A DNA stretch of 46,381 nucleotides from Bradyrhizobium glycinis. GTDB lineage: Bacteria > Pseudomonadota > Alphaproteobacteria > Rhizobiales > Xanthobacteraceae. The stretch is taken from NCBI RefSeq assembly GCF_016031655.1, contig NZ_JACCHQ010000042.1, forward strand, positions 1-46,381. The letters run 5' to 3'. Positions 1 through 7,275 of the stretch are shown here, one piece after another; the first letter of the stretch is position 1; each line of letters opens with the position of its first letter. The position numbers and the translations under genes are program-made. Under the pieces are notes generated by a model. The model did not search any database and had not been told where the DNA came from. It saw only the letters and a program-made list of their open reading frames with translations.

Positions 1-194
1 ATGCCGTGTTTGAGCTCCAGAAACTCCCGCAACAGTTCCTCTCGGCCCCTCCCGAAGAATTCGAACTCGGTACAGCTCTTGGCGCCAGCCAGCGTTGCCG
101 CCAAAGCGATGATGACGATATCAGCCAGCGCGTGCCGCGAGTTATCGGCGCGTGGATCCTTGAGAGGTCGGAGCAGGCGCCTGAGTTTGCGCAT
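1..194 (-). CDS. ISAs1-family transposase, N-terminal part (cut by window edge)
   Basis: Reading the minus strand from ATG at 194 gives MRKLRRLLRPLKDPRADNSR, then HALADIVIIALAATLAGA and KSCTEFEFFGRGREELL. This is the DDE_Tnp_1-associated N-terminal domain of ISAs1 (H-repeat) transposases, and the frame stays open to base 1. A GGAG lies 8 nt upstream of the ATG. The catalytic DDE part lies outside the window. The element's terminal inverted repeat sits upstream at about 265-284. The C-terminal end of a transposase of the same family is found at the other end of the window, in the same orientation; the two may be copies of one element, but their visible parts do not overlap, so identity cannot be tested. 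Confidence 0.85.
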   Translation of the reverse strand, partial: MRKLRRLLRPLKDPRADNSRHALADIVIIALAATLAGAKSCTEFEFFGRGREELLREFLELKHG

Positions 195-264
195 TTGGGT
201 CTCCCTCGACAATCGAGAGAAACCCAAAGAATCCAGTTCAAATCGCTTTGCAATACACTACCAA

Positions 265-284
265 CGCCATATGCGATTCCCCTA
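265..284 (-). mobile_element. ISAs1-family terminal inverted repeat (transposase 5' side)
   Basis: Read inward on the minus strand this is TAGGGGAATCGCATATGGCG. It matches the 3' end of the IS copy at 46086-46106 (TAGGGCTATCGCATATGAGC) at nearly every base of the first 17. The two therefore behave as the left and right ends of one IS type. The flank outside (284-300) is itself a short palindrome, ACCCTCC-N3-GGAGGGT. The exact element boundary and target duplication cannot be fixed because only one end of each copy is visible. Confidence 0.7.
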
Positions 285-306
285 CCCTCCAGGGGAGGGT
301 AAGAGC

Positions 307-327
307 GCTACTCTCTCCTGGAGTAGC
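307..327 (-). terminator. hairpin directly after nikR
   Basis: The 7-bp perfect arms GCTACTC (307-313) and GAGTAGC (321-327) enclose a 7-nt loop and end one base before the nikR stop codon. There is no T-run, so it may stabilise the 3' end or be a weak terminator only. Confidence 0.3.
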
Positions 328-774
328 CTAGTCGTGTCGGTGCCCGTGCTTGCGCGCCTTCGCCGGCTTGCCATTCCCCGTCGGGATCATCACCACGCGG
401 CCGTAGCGCACGCCGCGTTCGGCGATGATGTGGTCGGCGAAATGCCTGACCTCGGAGGCTGCGCCGCGCAGCGCCGTCATCTCCATGCAATTGTTGTCGT
501 CGAGATGGACATGCAGCGTCGCCAGCGCGAGATCGTGGTGGCCGTGGAATTCCTGCACCAGCCGTTTCGACAGATCGCGCGCCGCGTGGTCATAGACGTA
601 GACGAGGCCGGCGACGCATTGGCCGGTCTGCGCGGTGTCCTCGGCACTCTGCTGCAGGCCGGCGCGCGCGAGGTCGCGGATGATCTCGGAGCGGTTCTGG
701 TAGCCGCGCGCTTCGGCCGCCGCGTCGATCTCCGCCAGGAGATCGTCCTCGATTGTGATGGTAATCCGCTGCAT
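328..774 (-). CDS. nikR: Nickel-responsive transcriptional regulator NikR
   Basis: This is a 148-residue protein of normal NikR length. The N-terminal ribbon-helix-helix (MQRITITIEDDLLAEIDAAA, then RGYQNRSEIIRDLAR) binds DNA. The C-terminal ACT-like domain carries the high-affinity nickel site: H77 in the FHGHHD stretch, then H88, H90 and C96 in LHVHLDDNNC. These equal E. coli H76, H87, H89 and C95 shifted by one. The C-terminus is His-rich (KHGHRHD). I chose the second Met (MQRITI) because the six upstream residues are not family-like. The gene lies 57 bp after the copper ATPase on the same strand, so it may be cotranscribed with it. No nickel transporter is in the window, and no GTATGA-N16-TCATAC box was seen at its promoter. 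Confidence 0.92.
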   Translation of the reverse strand: MQRITITIEDDLLAEIDAAAEARGYQNRSEIIRDLARAGLQQSAEDTAQTGQCVAGLVYVYDHAARDLSKRLVQEFHGHHDLALATLHVHLDDNNCMEMTALRGAASEVRHFADHIIAERGVRYGRVVMIPTGNGKPAKARKHGHRHD

Positions 775-831
775 CAGGTCCTCTCCGCGCATGTCGCCGA
801 ACGGAGCTGTTTTACATGGATTTTGCGACGC

Positions 832-3291
832 TCACAGTCGCGTCGCGCGCAGCCGCAGCGCGTTACCGACGACGCTGACCGAGGACAGCGCCATCGCCGC
901 CGCGGCGATGATCGGGGAGAGCAACAGACCGAACGCCGGATAGAGGATTCCGGCGGCGATCGGAATCCCAGCGGCGTTGTAGATGAAGGCGAAGAACAGG
1001 TTCTGCCGGATGTTGCTCATCGTCGCCTGCGACAGTTTTCGGGCGCGGACGATGCCGACGAGGTCGCCCTTGAGCAGCGTCACGCCGGCGCTCTCCATCG
1101 CAACGTCGGTGCCGGTGCCCATGGCGATGCCGACCTCGGCCGCCGCCAGCGCCGGCGCGTCGTTGACGCCGTCGCCGGCCATGGCGACGCTGCGGCCGGC
1201 CTTCTGCAGCTTGGTGACCACCGCGCTCTTCTGGTCCGGCAGCACTTCGGCCTCGACCTCGGCGATGCCGAGCCGGCGCGCCACGGCTTCCGCTGTGGTG
1301 CGATTGTCGCCGGTCAGCATGATCACCTTGATGCCCTCCGCCGCGAGCGCCTTCAGCGCCTCCGGCGTCGAGGCCTTGACCGGATCGGCGATCGCGAACA
1401 GGCCGGCGAGCCGGCCGTCGACGGCCATGTTGATCACGGTCGCGCCGTCGCCGCGCAGCCGTTCGGCCTCGGCATCGAGCGATTGGGTGTCGATGCCGAT
1501 CGACGACAAATATCTGGCATTGCCGAGCACGATGGTCTTGCCGTCGACCTTGCCGGTCGCGCCCTTGCCCGTCGGCGAATCGAACTGCTCGACCTGGCCG
1601 AGGGTGAGCTGCTTCTCCTTGGCCGCGCGCACGATGGCGTCGGCCAGCGGATGCTCGCTGGCGCGCTCGATGGTGGCCGCCAGCCGGAGGATATCGTCTT
1701 CGGCAAAGCCGGACGCCGGCGCGATCGACACCACCTTGGGCTTGCCCTCGGTCAGCGTGCCGGTCTTGTCGACCACCAGCGTGTCGATCTTCTCCATCCG
1801 CTCCAGGGCCTCGGCGTTCTTGATCAGGACACCGCCCTGCGCGCCGCGGCCGACGCCGACCATGATCGACATCGGGGTCGCCAGGCCCAGCGCACAGGGG
1901 CAGGCGATGATCAGCACGCTGACCGCGGCGACGAGGCCGAAGGCGAGTCGCGGCTCCGGTCCGAACCAGGCCCAGGCGGCGAAGGCCGCGACGGCGACGA
2001 CGATCACGGCGGGCACGAACCAGCCGGCGACCTGGTCGGCCAGGCGCTGGATCGGCGCGCGCGAACGCTGCGCATCCGCGACCATCTGCACGATCTGCGA
2101 CAACATCGTCTCGCGCCCGACCTTGTCGGCACGCATGATGAAGCTGCCCGATTGGTTCAGCGTGCCGGCGATGACCTTTGCGTCTGTCTCCTTGGTCACC
2201 GGCATGGACTCACCCGTCACCAGCGATTCATCGAGCGACGAGCGGCCTTCGAGGATGATGCCGTCGACCGGCACCTTCTCGCCGGGACGGACGCGTAGGC
2301 GATCGCCGGCATGGAGCGTGTCGATCTCGACTTCGTGCTCGCTGCCATCGGCATCGACGCGGCGCGCGGTCTTCGGCGCGAGCTGCAGCAGCGCCTTGAT
2401 CGCGCCCGAGGTCGCATCGCGGGCGCGCAGCTCCAGCACCTGGCCGAGCAGCACCAGCACGGTGATGACGGCGGCCGCCTCGAAATAGACCGCGACTGCG
2501 CCCTCATGGCCGCGGAACGTGGCTGGGAAGATCTGCGGCGTGACCGTGCCGAGCACGCTGTAGACATAGGCAACCCCGGTGCCCATCGCGATCAGCGTGA
2601 ACATGTTGAGATTGCGCGTCAGCAGCGATTGCCAGCCGCGAACGAAGAACGGCCACCCGGCCCACAGCACCACGGGCGTTGCGAAGACGAGCTGGATCCA
2701 GTTCGACAGGGTCGGATCGATCCAGCTGTGGGGGCCTGCGAGATGGCCGCCCATCTCCAGCGCGATCGGCGGCAGCGACAGCACGGCGCCGATCCAGAAC
2801 CGCCGCGTCATGTCGGCGAGCTCGGGATTGGGACCGGTCTCCAGGCTCGCGACCTCAGGCTCCAGCGCCATGCCGCAGATCGGGCACGTGCCCGGACCGA
2901 CCTGGCGGATCTGCGGGTGCATCGGACAGGTGTAGATCGTGCCCGCGGGCATCTCCGGTTCGGGTGCCTTGTCCTTGGCAAGATACTTGGCGGGATCGGC
3001 AGCGAATTTGGTGCGGCAGCCGGCCGAGCAGAAATGGAAGGTCTCGCCGCGATGTTCGAAGCGATGCTTCGAGGTCGCGGGGTCGACGCTCATGCCGCAG
3101 ACAGGATCTTTGACCTTGGTTGCGGCGTCGCCATGATCATGGCCGTGATGATGACCGTGGCCGGCATGACCGCCGCAGCACGAGGAAGCCTCGGGCTTGG
3201 CCGCCGGCGCTGCAGCTTTCGTGGAACAGCCGCATCCGGAATGCGTTGCCGCGTCGTGACGATGCTCGTGCTCGTTGTTGTTCATTGCCAT
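832..3291 (-). CDS. copA: Copper-translocating P1B-type ATPase with YHS and HMBD domains
   Basis: This 819-residue Cu+ export pump of the inner membrane begins with a His/Cys-rich leader (residues 1-55, e.g. GHAGHGHHHGHDHG). A YHS domain follows (about 61-104, KDPVCGMSV and FCSAGC), then a heavy-metal-binding domain (119-145, YTCPMHP and CPICGMALEP). The P-type core has the TGE actuator loop (359-361), the CPC metal-gate motif (464-466), the phosphorylated Asp in DKTGT (D508) and the SEHP nucleotide motif (H547-P548). The last helices carry the YN and MxxSS pattern typical of Cu+ pumps. An in-frame extension to 3543 would run into the divergent regulator, so ATG 3291 was chosen. The operator at 3322-3340 lies between this gene and the divergent CsoR-type gene, which implies copper-induced expression. 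The gene could also be called actP or a Cu/Ag ATPase. Confidence 0.93.
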   Translation of the reverse strand: MAMNNNEHEHRHDAATHSGCGCSTKAAAPAAKPEASSCCGGHAGHGHHHGHDHGDAATKVKDPVCGMSVDPATSKHRFEHRGETFHFCSAGCRTKFAADPAKYLAKDKAPEPEMPAGTIYTCPMHPQIRQVGPGTCPICGMALEPEVASLETGPNPELADMTRRFWIGAVLSLPPIALEMGGHLAGPHSWIDPTLSNWIQLVFATPVVLWAGWPFFVRGWQSLLTRNLNMFTLIAMGTGVAYVYSVLGTVTPQIFPATFRGHEGAVAVYFEAAAVITVLVLLGQVLELRARDATSGAIKALLQLAPKTARRVDADGSEHEVEIDTLHAGDRLRVRPGEKVPVDGIILEGRSSLDESLVTGESMPVTKETDAKVIAGTLNQSGSFIMRADKVGRETMLSQIVQMVADAQRSRAPIQRLADQVAGWFVPAVIVVAVAAFAAWAWFGPEPRLAFGLVAAVSVLIIACPCALGLATPMSIMVGVGRGAQGGVLIKNAEALERMEKIDTLVVDKTGTLTEGKPKVVSIAPASGFAEDDILRLAATIERASEHPLADAIVRAAKEKQLTLGQVEQFDSPTGKGATGKVDGKTIVLGNARYLSSIGIDTQSLDAEAERLRGDGATVINMAVDGRLAGLFAIADPVKASTPEALKALAAEGIKVIMLTGDNRTTAEAVARRLGIAEVEAEVLPDQKSAVVTKLQKAGRSVAMAGDGVNDAPALAAAEVGIAMGTGTDVAMESAGVTLLKGDLVGIVRARKLSQATMSNIRQNLFFAFIYNAAGIPIAAGILYPAFGLLLSPIIAAAAMALSSVSVVGNALRLRATRL

Positions 3292-3313
3292 GTTCCGGCC
3301 TTTGCGCCTGCTC

Positions 3314-3342
3314 TTGAAACCTATACCCGGTAAGGGTATATA
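3314..3342 (+). promoter_or_regulatory. csoR promoter with embedded CsoR-type operator
   Basis: TTGAAA (3314-3319), a 17-nt spacer and TATATA (3337-3342) form a near-consensus vegetative promoter reading toward the regulator gene. The palindrome TATACCC-GGTAA-GGGTATA (3322-3340) fills the spacer and overlaps the -10 box. This is where a DUF156/CsoR repressor, which favours G/C tracts flanked by AT, would bind and block both divergent genes. Confidence 0.7.
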
Positions 3343-3348
3343 GACCCC

Positions 3349-3624
3349 ATGCGCAAGGACATCAAGGCATCCATCGGAAAACGTCTCGGCCGGATCGAGG
3401 GCCAGGTTCGTGGCCTCTCCAAAATGGTAGAGGAAGACCGCTACTGCATCGACATCGTGACACAGATCGCGGCGGTGCGCGCCGCGCTGCGCCGGGTCGA
3501 GGAAGAGGTCCTGAAGGATCACGTCGCCCATTGCGTCGAGCACGCCATCGCGAGCGGCGACAAGGCCGACCAGCGCGCCAAGATCGCAGAGCTGATGGCG
3601 GTGATCGGACGGGCGGAGCGGTAA
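3349..3624 (+). CDS. csoR: CsoR-family copper-sensing repressor
   Basis: This 91-residue all-helical DUF156 protein has the CsoR metal-site triad C33, H58 and C62. The spacings (25 and 4) are those of Mycobacterium CsoR C36/H61/C65. Typical family strings are KRLGRIEGQVRGL near the N-terminus and DRYCIDIVTQIAAVRAAL in the middle. It is divergent from the copper ATPase and shares its operator. The ATG lies 7 nt after the -10 box, with no ribosome-binding site, which suggests a leaderless mRNA. RcnR or FrmR homologs share the fold, but the Cys-His-Cys triad and the copA neighbour favour copper. Confidence 0.88.
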   Translation: MRKDIKASIGKRLGRIEGQVRGLSKMVEEDRYCIDIVTQIAAVRAALRRVEEEVLKDHVAHCVEHAIASGDKADQRAKIAELMAVIGRAER

Positions 3625-3640
3625 CGCCGTTTCTCTCCGC

Positions 3641-3728
3641 CATCATTGCGAGGAGCTCTTGCGACGAAGCAATCCAGACTGCCACGGCGGCAACAGTCTG
3701 GATTGCTTCGCTGCGCTCGCAATGACGG
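3641..3728. repeat. Palindromic intergenic repeat (CATTGCGAG...CTCGCAATG type)
   Basis: The outer ends read catcattgcgag and ctcgcaatgac. The inner arms gaagcaatccagactg (3666-3681) and cagtctggattgcttc (3694-3709) are perfect 16-bp complements. The repeat lies between the converging csoR and the hydrolase gene, so it may act as a bidirectional RNA hairpin or a REP-like mobile palindrome. Confidence 0.8.
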
Positions 3729-3761
3729 TGGAGAAGTCTCGTCGCCGGAACGACGGCGGAC

Positions 3762-4727
3762 CTAAGCCGCCATCGCCCGCGCCCGCGCGCGATACATCGC
3801 GAGCTCGCTCAGCTGCACGAAATGCTCGGAGAACGCCGCGCTCATCCCCGCGGCCTGCGCGCTCACTTCTTCAGCCGGAATTTGAACCTGCGCCTCTTCG
3901 TCAGCCGCTTCAGGAACGAGCGGCGGCGCCACGAGCGTTTCTGGAAACACACTGAATGTGCCCGCCACCTCCTCGAGCGGCTTCTGCTTGTCGGCCCAGT
4001 GCAGGGCGGTGTAGTCGAACCCGTGCACGATGGTGGGTTTGACGACTTCGAAATAGGGCGAGATGTCGAAGTCGCGGGGCATGTAGAGCGAGGAATCGCG
4101 GATGTGCAGGATCTCGCGCCGCGCGGCGCGGCTGCCGGCCTTGGTGATCTTCGGCAGGATCGGGTAGCGCACGGCGTCGAAGGCCTGCGCGATCAGGGCC
4201 GAACAGATGATCTTGGTCGGGTCGCCCGAGCCGAACGCGATCATGCGCCGCCGCCAGCGCTGCGGCACCGGCAGCGGGAACAGGTAGCGCATGAGGTCGA
4301 CGATGTTCTTGGTGTCGTAGCCGAAGCCGATGCGGTTGATCGCATAGCGGCAGACCGTATTGCGGTCCTCGTAGGACAGCCCGACCGGGCGGCAAACCCG
4401 GGTGTGATAGGGGAAATATTTCGACAGCGGCGCCGAGCTGACGCCTTCGCCGATATTGGCCTCGATCAGCACATGCGGTTCGCCGTTCTCCTCCGCCGCC
4501 CCGTCTATGGGGCCGACATAGAGCGCGGCATGCGACCAGGTCGACTGCGTCAGGTATTTGATGATGCCGGAGATGTGGTTGTTGCCCTCGACCAGCAGCA
4601 CGTCGCCGGGCTCGATGACGCCGCGCAGATGTTCGGGGTCGCTCGGCGTGAACGGCTCATAGCCCGGCACCTCCTTCGAGAGGTACGCGGCAATCAGCTT
4701 GCCGACAGAATCGAGGACCGTCCCCAT
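3762..4727 (-). CDS. YiiX/YebB-like permuted NlpC/P60 cysteine hydrolase
   Basis: This 321-residue cytoplasmic-looking protein has no signal peptide. It shows the circularly permuted papain-like layout: GDVLLVEGNNHISGIIKYLT, then the catalytic His in TWSHAALYVG (H66), an acidic partner in VLIEA (E89) and a later Cys in IICSALIAQAF (C175). Proteins of this group (DUF830-like) are thought to be amidases or acyltransferases on membrane or cell-wall substrates. The substrate here is unknown. The last 80 residues (after about 240) are low-complexity and rich in Pro, Glu and Ala, with no recognisable domain. The gene is divergent from the amine oxidase with 192 bp between. Confidence 0.7.
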   Translation of the reverse strand: MGTVLDSVGKLIAAYLSKEVPGYEPFTPSDPEHLRGVIEPGDVLLVEGNNHISGIIKYLTQSTWSHAALYVGPIDGAAEENGEPHVLIEANIGEGVSSAPLSKYFPYHTRVCRPVGLSYEDRNTVCRYAINRIGFGYDTKNIVDLMRYLFPLPVPQRWRRRMIAFGSGDPTKIICSALIAQAFDAVRYPILPKITKAGSRAARREILHIRDSSLYMPRDFDISPYFEVVKPTIVHGFDYTALHWADKQKPLEEVAGTFSVFPETLVAPPLVPEAADEEAQVQIPAEEVSAQAAGMSAAFSEHFVQLSELAMYRARARAMAA

Positions 4728-4919
4728 GTCGAACTCCCCCCACGGCCTTTTCCGGCCGTCTTTTTCCCTTCTCTATCATGGTCGAAACGTGTTGCAATTC
4801 GGTTCATCGGCCTGTGAGATCAAGCATGGTTGATTCACCATCATGGTTGCTGTGCAACATCGGATGCGGCAAGGTTCGCGGACTGTTCACGTTCGCCGCA
4901 AGTCCCCGGAAACCATGAC

Positions 4920-6311
4920 ATGACAATCACGCGCCGCGGCTTTCTTTCGGCGTCGGCGGCCCTTGCGGCGATGCCGATGCTGCGCGCATCCGCCGCGCCC
5001 CTGCCGCGCGAGGCCGACATCGTCGTAATCGGTGCGGGGGCAGCGGGAATTGCCGCAGCGCGGCGCATCATGGCAACGGGCCGCAAGGTCATCGTGGTGG
5101 AAGCGGCCGCGCAGGTCGGCGGCCGCTGCATCACCGACAGCACGACCTTCGAGACGCCGTTCGACCGCGGCGCGCGCTGGATGCACAATCCCGACACCAA
5201 CCCGATGATCCGGCTGGCGCGCAGCGCCGGGCTGGACGTGCTGCCGGCGCCTTCGGGCCAGAAGATGCGCATCGGCCGCCGCAACGCGCGCGCAGGCGAG
5301 ACCGAGCAGTTCCTGGCCGCCCTGGTGCGCGCCAATCGTGCGATCGACGAGGCCGCGCGGGGCAAGCTCGACACCTCCTGCGCATCGGTGCTGCCGAAGG
5401 ATCTCGGCGACTGGGCCGGCGCGGCCGAGTTCATGCTGGGCGCGAGCTTTGCCGGCAAGGACCTCAAGGAGCTGTCCGCGATCGACAAGGGCCGCGCGCA
5501 GGACCGCAACGCGGCGATCGCCTGCCGCCAGGGCCTGGGCACGCTGATCGCCAAGCTCGCCGAGCAGGCGCCGGTGGCGCTGTCGACGCCGGCGAGCCGC
5601 ATCGCCTGGAGCAGCCGCGACGTCAGCGTCGAGACGCAGTCCGGCAAGATCGCGGCGCGCGCCGCCATCGTCACGGTCTCGACCAACGTGCTGACATCGG
5701 GCGCGATCAAGTTCGCGCCCGACATTCCCAAGCGGACGCTGGATGCGGCGTCGAAGCTCAGCCTCGGCAGCTACGATCGCATCGTGCTGCAGCTGCCGGG
5801 CAATCCGCTCGGCCTGTCCCGCGACGATATCCTCATCGAGCAGAGCAATTCGACCCGCACGGCGCTGATGTTCGCCAATATCGGCGGTTCCTCGCTGTGC
5901 TCGATCGATGTCGGCGGCTCGTTCGGCCGCGATCTCTCTGAGCAGGGCGAGAAGGCCATGGTGGCTTTCGCCAAGGAATGGATCACAAAGCTGTTCGGCA
6001 GCGAGGCCGCTGCCGCGGTGCAAAAGACCAGCGCCACGCGTTGGAACGCCTCGCCCTTCGTGATGGGCGCAATGTCGGCGGCCTCACCCGGCGGTCAGCT
6101 CTCGCGAAGGACCCTGGCCGAGCCGATCGGCGGCAATGTGTTCCTCGCCGGCGAAGCCACCCACGAGACGCTCTGGGGCACCGTCGACGGCGCCTGGGAG
6201 AGCGGCGAACGCGCCGCGGACGCCGCCCTGCGCAAGATCGGCGCGCTGAAGGACGAACCGGCCGACGTGCCGACGCAGTCGACGAAGAAGCGGCGGGTGC
6301 CACGGCAGTAA
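4920..6311 (+). CDS. Tat-exported flavin-containing amine oxidase
   Basis: This is a 463-residue FAD enzyme. A twin-arginine signal (TRRGFLSASAALAA, residues 4-17) is followed by an AxA-like site near residue 26, predicting folded export to the periplasm. The FAD-binding Rossmann motif is VVIGAGAAGIAAARR (35-49), with the family's EAAAQVGGRC at 61-70. The C-terminal FAD loop is GEATHETLWGTVDGAWESG. This is the monoamine/polyamine oxidase fold, but the amine substrate cannot be read from sequence. ATG 4920 was chosen because the upstream in-frame ATG (4830) gives 30 residues ahead of the Tat motif. A palindromic repeat follows the gene. Confidence 0.82.
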   Translation: MTITRRGFLSASAALAAMPMLRASAAPLPREADIVVIGAGAAGIAAARRIMATGRKVIVVEAAAQVGGRCITDSTTFETPFDRGARWMHNPDTNPMIRLARSAGLDVLPAPSGQKMRIGRRNARAGETEQFLAALVRANRAIDEAARGKLDTSCASVLPKDLGDWAGAAEFMLGASFAGKDLKELSAIDKGRAQDRNAAIACRQGLGTLIAKLAEQAPVALSTPASRIAWSSRDVSVETQSGKIAARAAIVTVSTNVLTSGAIKFAPDIPKRTLDAASKLSLGSYDRIVLQLPGNPLGLSRDDILIEQSNSTRTALMFANIGGSSLCSIDVGGSFGRDLSEQGEKAMVAFAKEWITKLFGSEAAAAVQKTSATRWNASPFVMGAMSAASPGGQLSRRTLAEPIGGNVFLAGEATHETLWGTVDGAWESGERAADAALRKIGALKDEPADVPTQSTKKRRVPRQ

Positions 6312-6339
6312 GTACAACTAGGCCGCGACAAACCCCACT

Positions 6340-6493
6340 GTCGTCCCGGACAAGCGCGCCCCAAGGCGCGCGCCGATCCGGGACCCATAACCCAGGGAGT
6401 GGTTTGGCGACGACTCGTGGTGACCGGCTTGCCCAACAACTTCTCCCTGGGATTATGGGTCCCGGGCTCGCGCTATGCGCGCCCCGGGACGAC
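6340..6493. repeat. Palindromic repeat, GTCGTCCCGG...CCGGGACGAC type
   Basis: The outer ends gtcgtcccgg and ccgggacgac are complementary. An inner pair (gggacccataacccaggga about 6382-6400, tccctgggattatgggtccc about 6445-6464) extends the stem. It sits between the converging amine oxidase and tauE genes, filling the gap. Related copies occur at 15450, 16431, 40172 and 41351. Confidence 0.8.
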
Positions 6494-6504
6494 AGCGGAG
6501 AGAG

Positions 6505-7275
6505 TTATCGCAGCACCCCGTCCAACGCCGGCAATCCAAAGATCACCGCCATCGCAATCAGCGCATAGCAGATGCCGCGAAACACTTTCTCGCTCGCGCG
6601 GCCGAACAATGAGCTGCCGAACGCAACGCCAGCCGCATAGGCTGGGCCGACGATCAGGGACAGCAGCAGCGATTCGCGGCTGATCAGGCCGGTCGTCGCG
6701 TAGCTGACCATCGAGAAGAAATCCGAGGCACCGAAGAACAGCACGATATTGGCGCGCGCGACGATCGGCGCGATCGGGCGGCCGAGCCAATAGCCGACGA
6801 TCGGTGGCCCGCCGGTCTGCGCGAGCCCGCTGCAGAAGCCGGAGAGGCCGCCGATGCCGACCGACAGCCAGGCGTGGTCCTTGCCGCGATAGCGCCAGCC
6901 CGACAGCAGCAGAAGGAGCAGCGCCGCAACGAAGCAGGAGATGATCCAGCGCGTGGTGACGGGTTCGAGCACGCTGAGGAAATAGGTGCCGGCGGGGACG
7001 CCGATCAGCGCGCCCAGCACGATCACCGCGGTGGCCTTGCGATCGGCCTTTCGCCACGCATCCGGCAGCAGCGGCGCGGCCGCAACGAAGTCGATGACGA
7101 GAAGCAGGGCGGCAACGAGCCGCGGCGCCGCGATGCTGCTCGCCAGCGGCATGAAGATCAGCGCCGAGCCAAAGCCGGAGAAGCCGCGCGCGGTGCCTGA
7201 AACGAAAGCGACGGCGCAGAGCGCCGCCGCAATCGTGAGGCTGACGTCCTTCGGAAGGAAGTCCGCAGGACTCAT
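6505..7275 (-). CDS. TauE/SafE-family membrane protein (DUF81 anion/sulfite permease)
   Basis: This 256-residue hydrophobic protein has about eight membrane segments. The two family half-repeats are visible: GTARGFSGFGSALIFMPLAS near the N-terminus, and GIGGLSGFCSGLAQTGGPPIV with GYWLG in the second half. Members export or import sulfur-containing anions such as sulfite or sulfoacetate. The substrate here is unknown. Its start overlaps the pheT stop by four bases (ATGA), so it is translated as the last gene of the pheS-pheT transcript, although no functional link to tRNA charging is known. Confidence 0.82.
   Translation of the reverse strand: MSPADFLPKDVSLTIAAALCAVAFVSGTARGFSGFGSALIFMPLASSIAAPRLVAALLLVIDFVAAAPLLPDAWRKADRKATAVIVLGALIGVPAGTYFLSVLEPVTTRWIISCFVAALLLLLLSGWRYRGKDHAWLSVGIGGLSGFCSGLAQTGGPPIVGYWLGRPIAPIVARANIVLFFGASDFFSMVSYATTGLISRESLLLSLIVGPAYAAGVAFGSSLFGRASEKVFRGICYALIAMAVIFGLPALDGVLR

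Noticed and set aside
1..2298. Plus-strand open frame of 765 codons across nikR and copA
   Set aside because: It lies antisense to two clearly conserved proteins, has low-complexity Arg/Gly/Asp composition and no recognisable domain. Long antisense frames are expected at this GC content.
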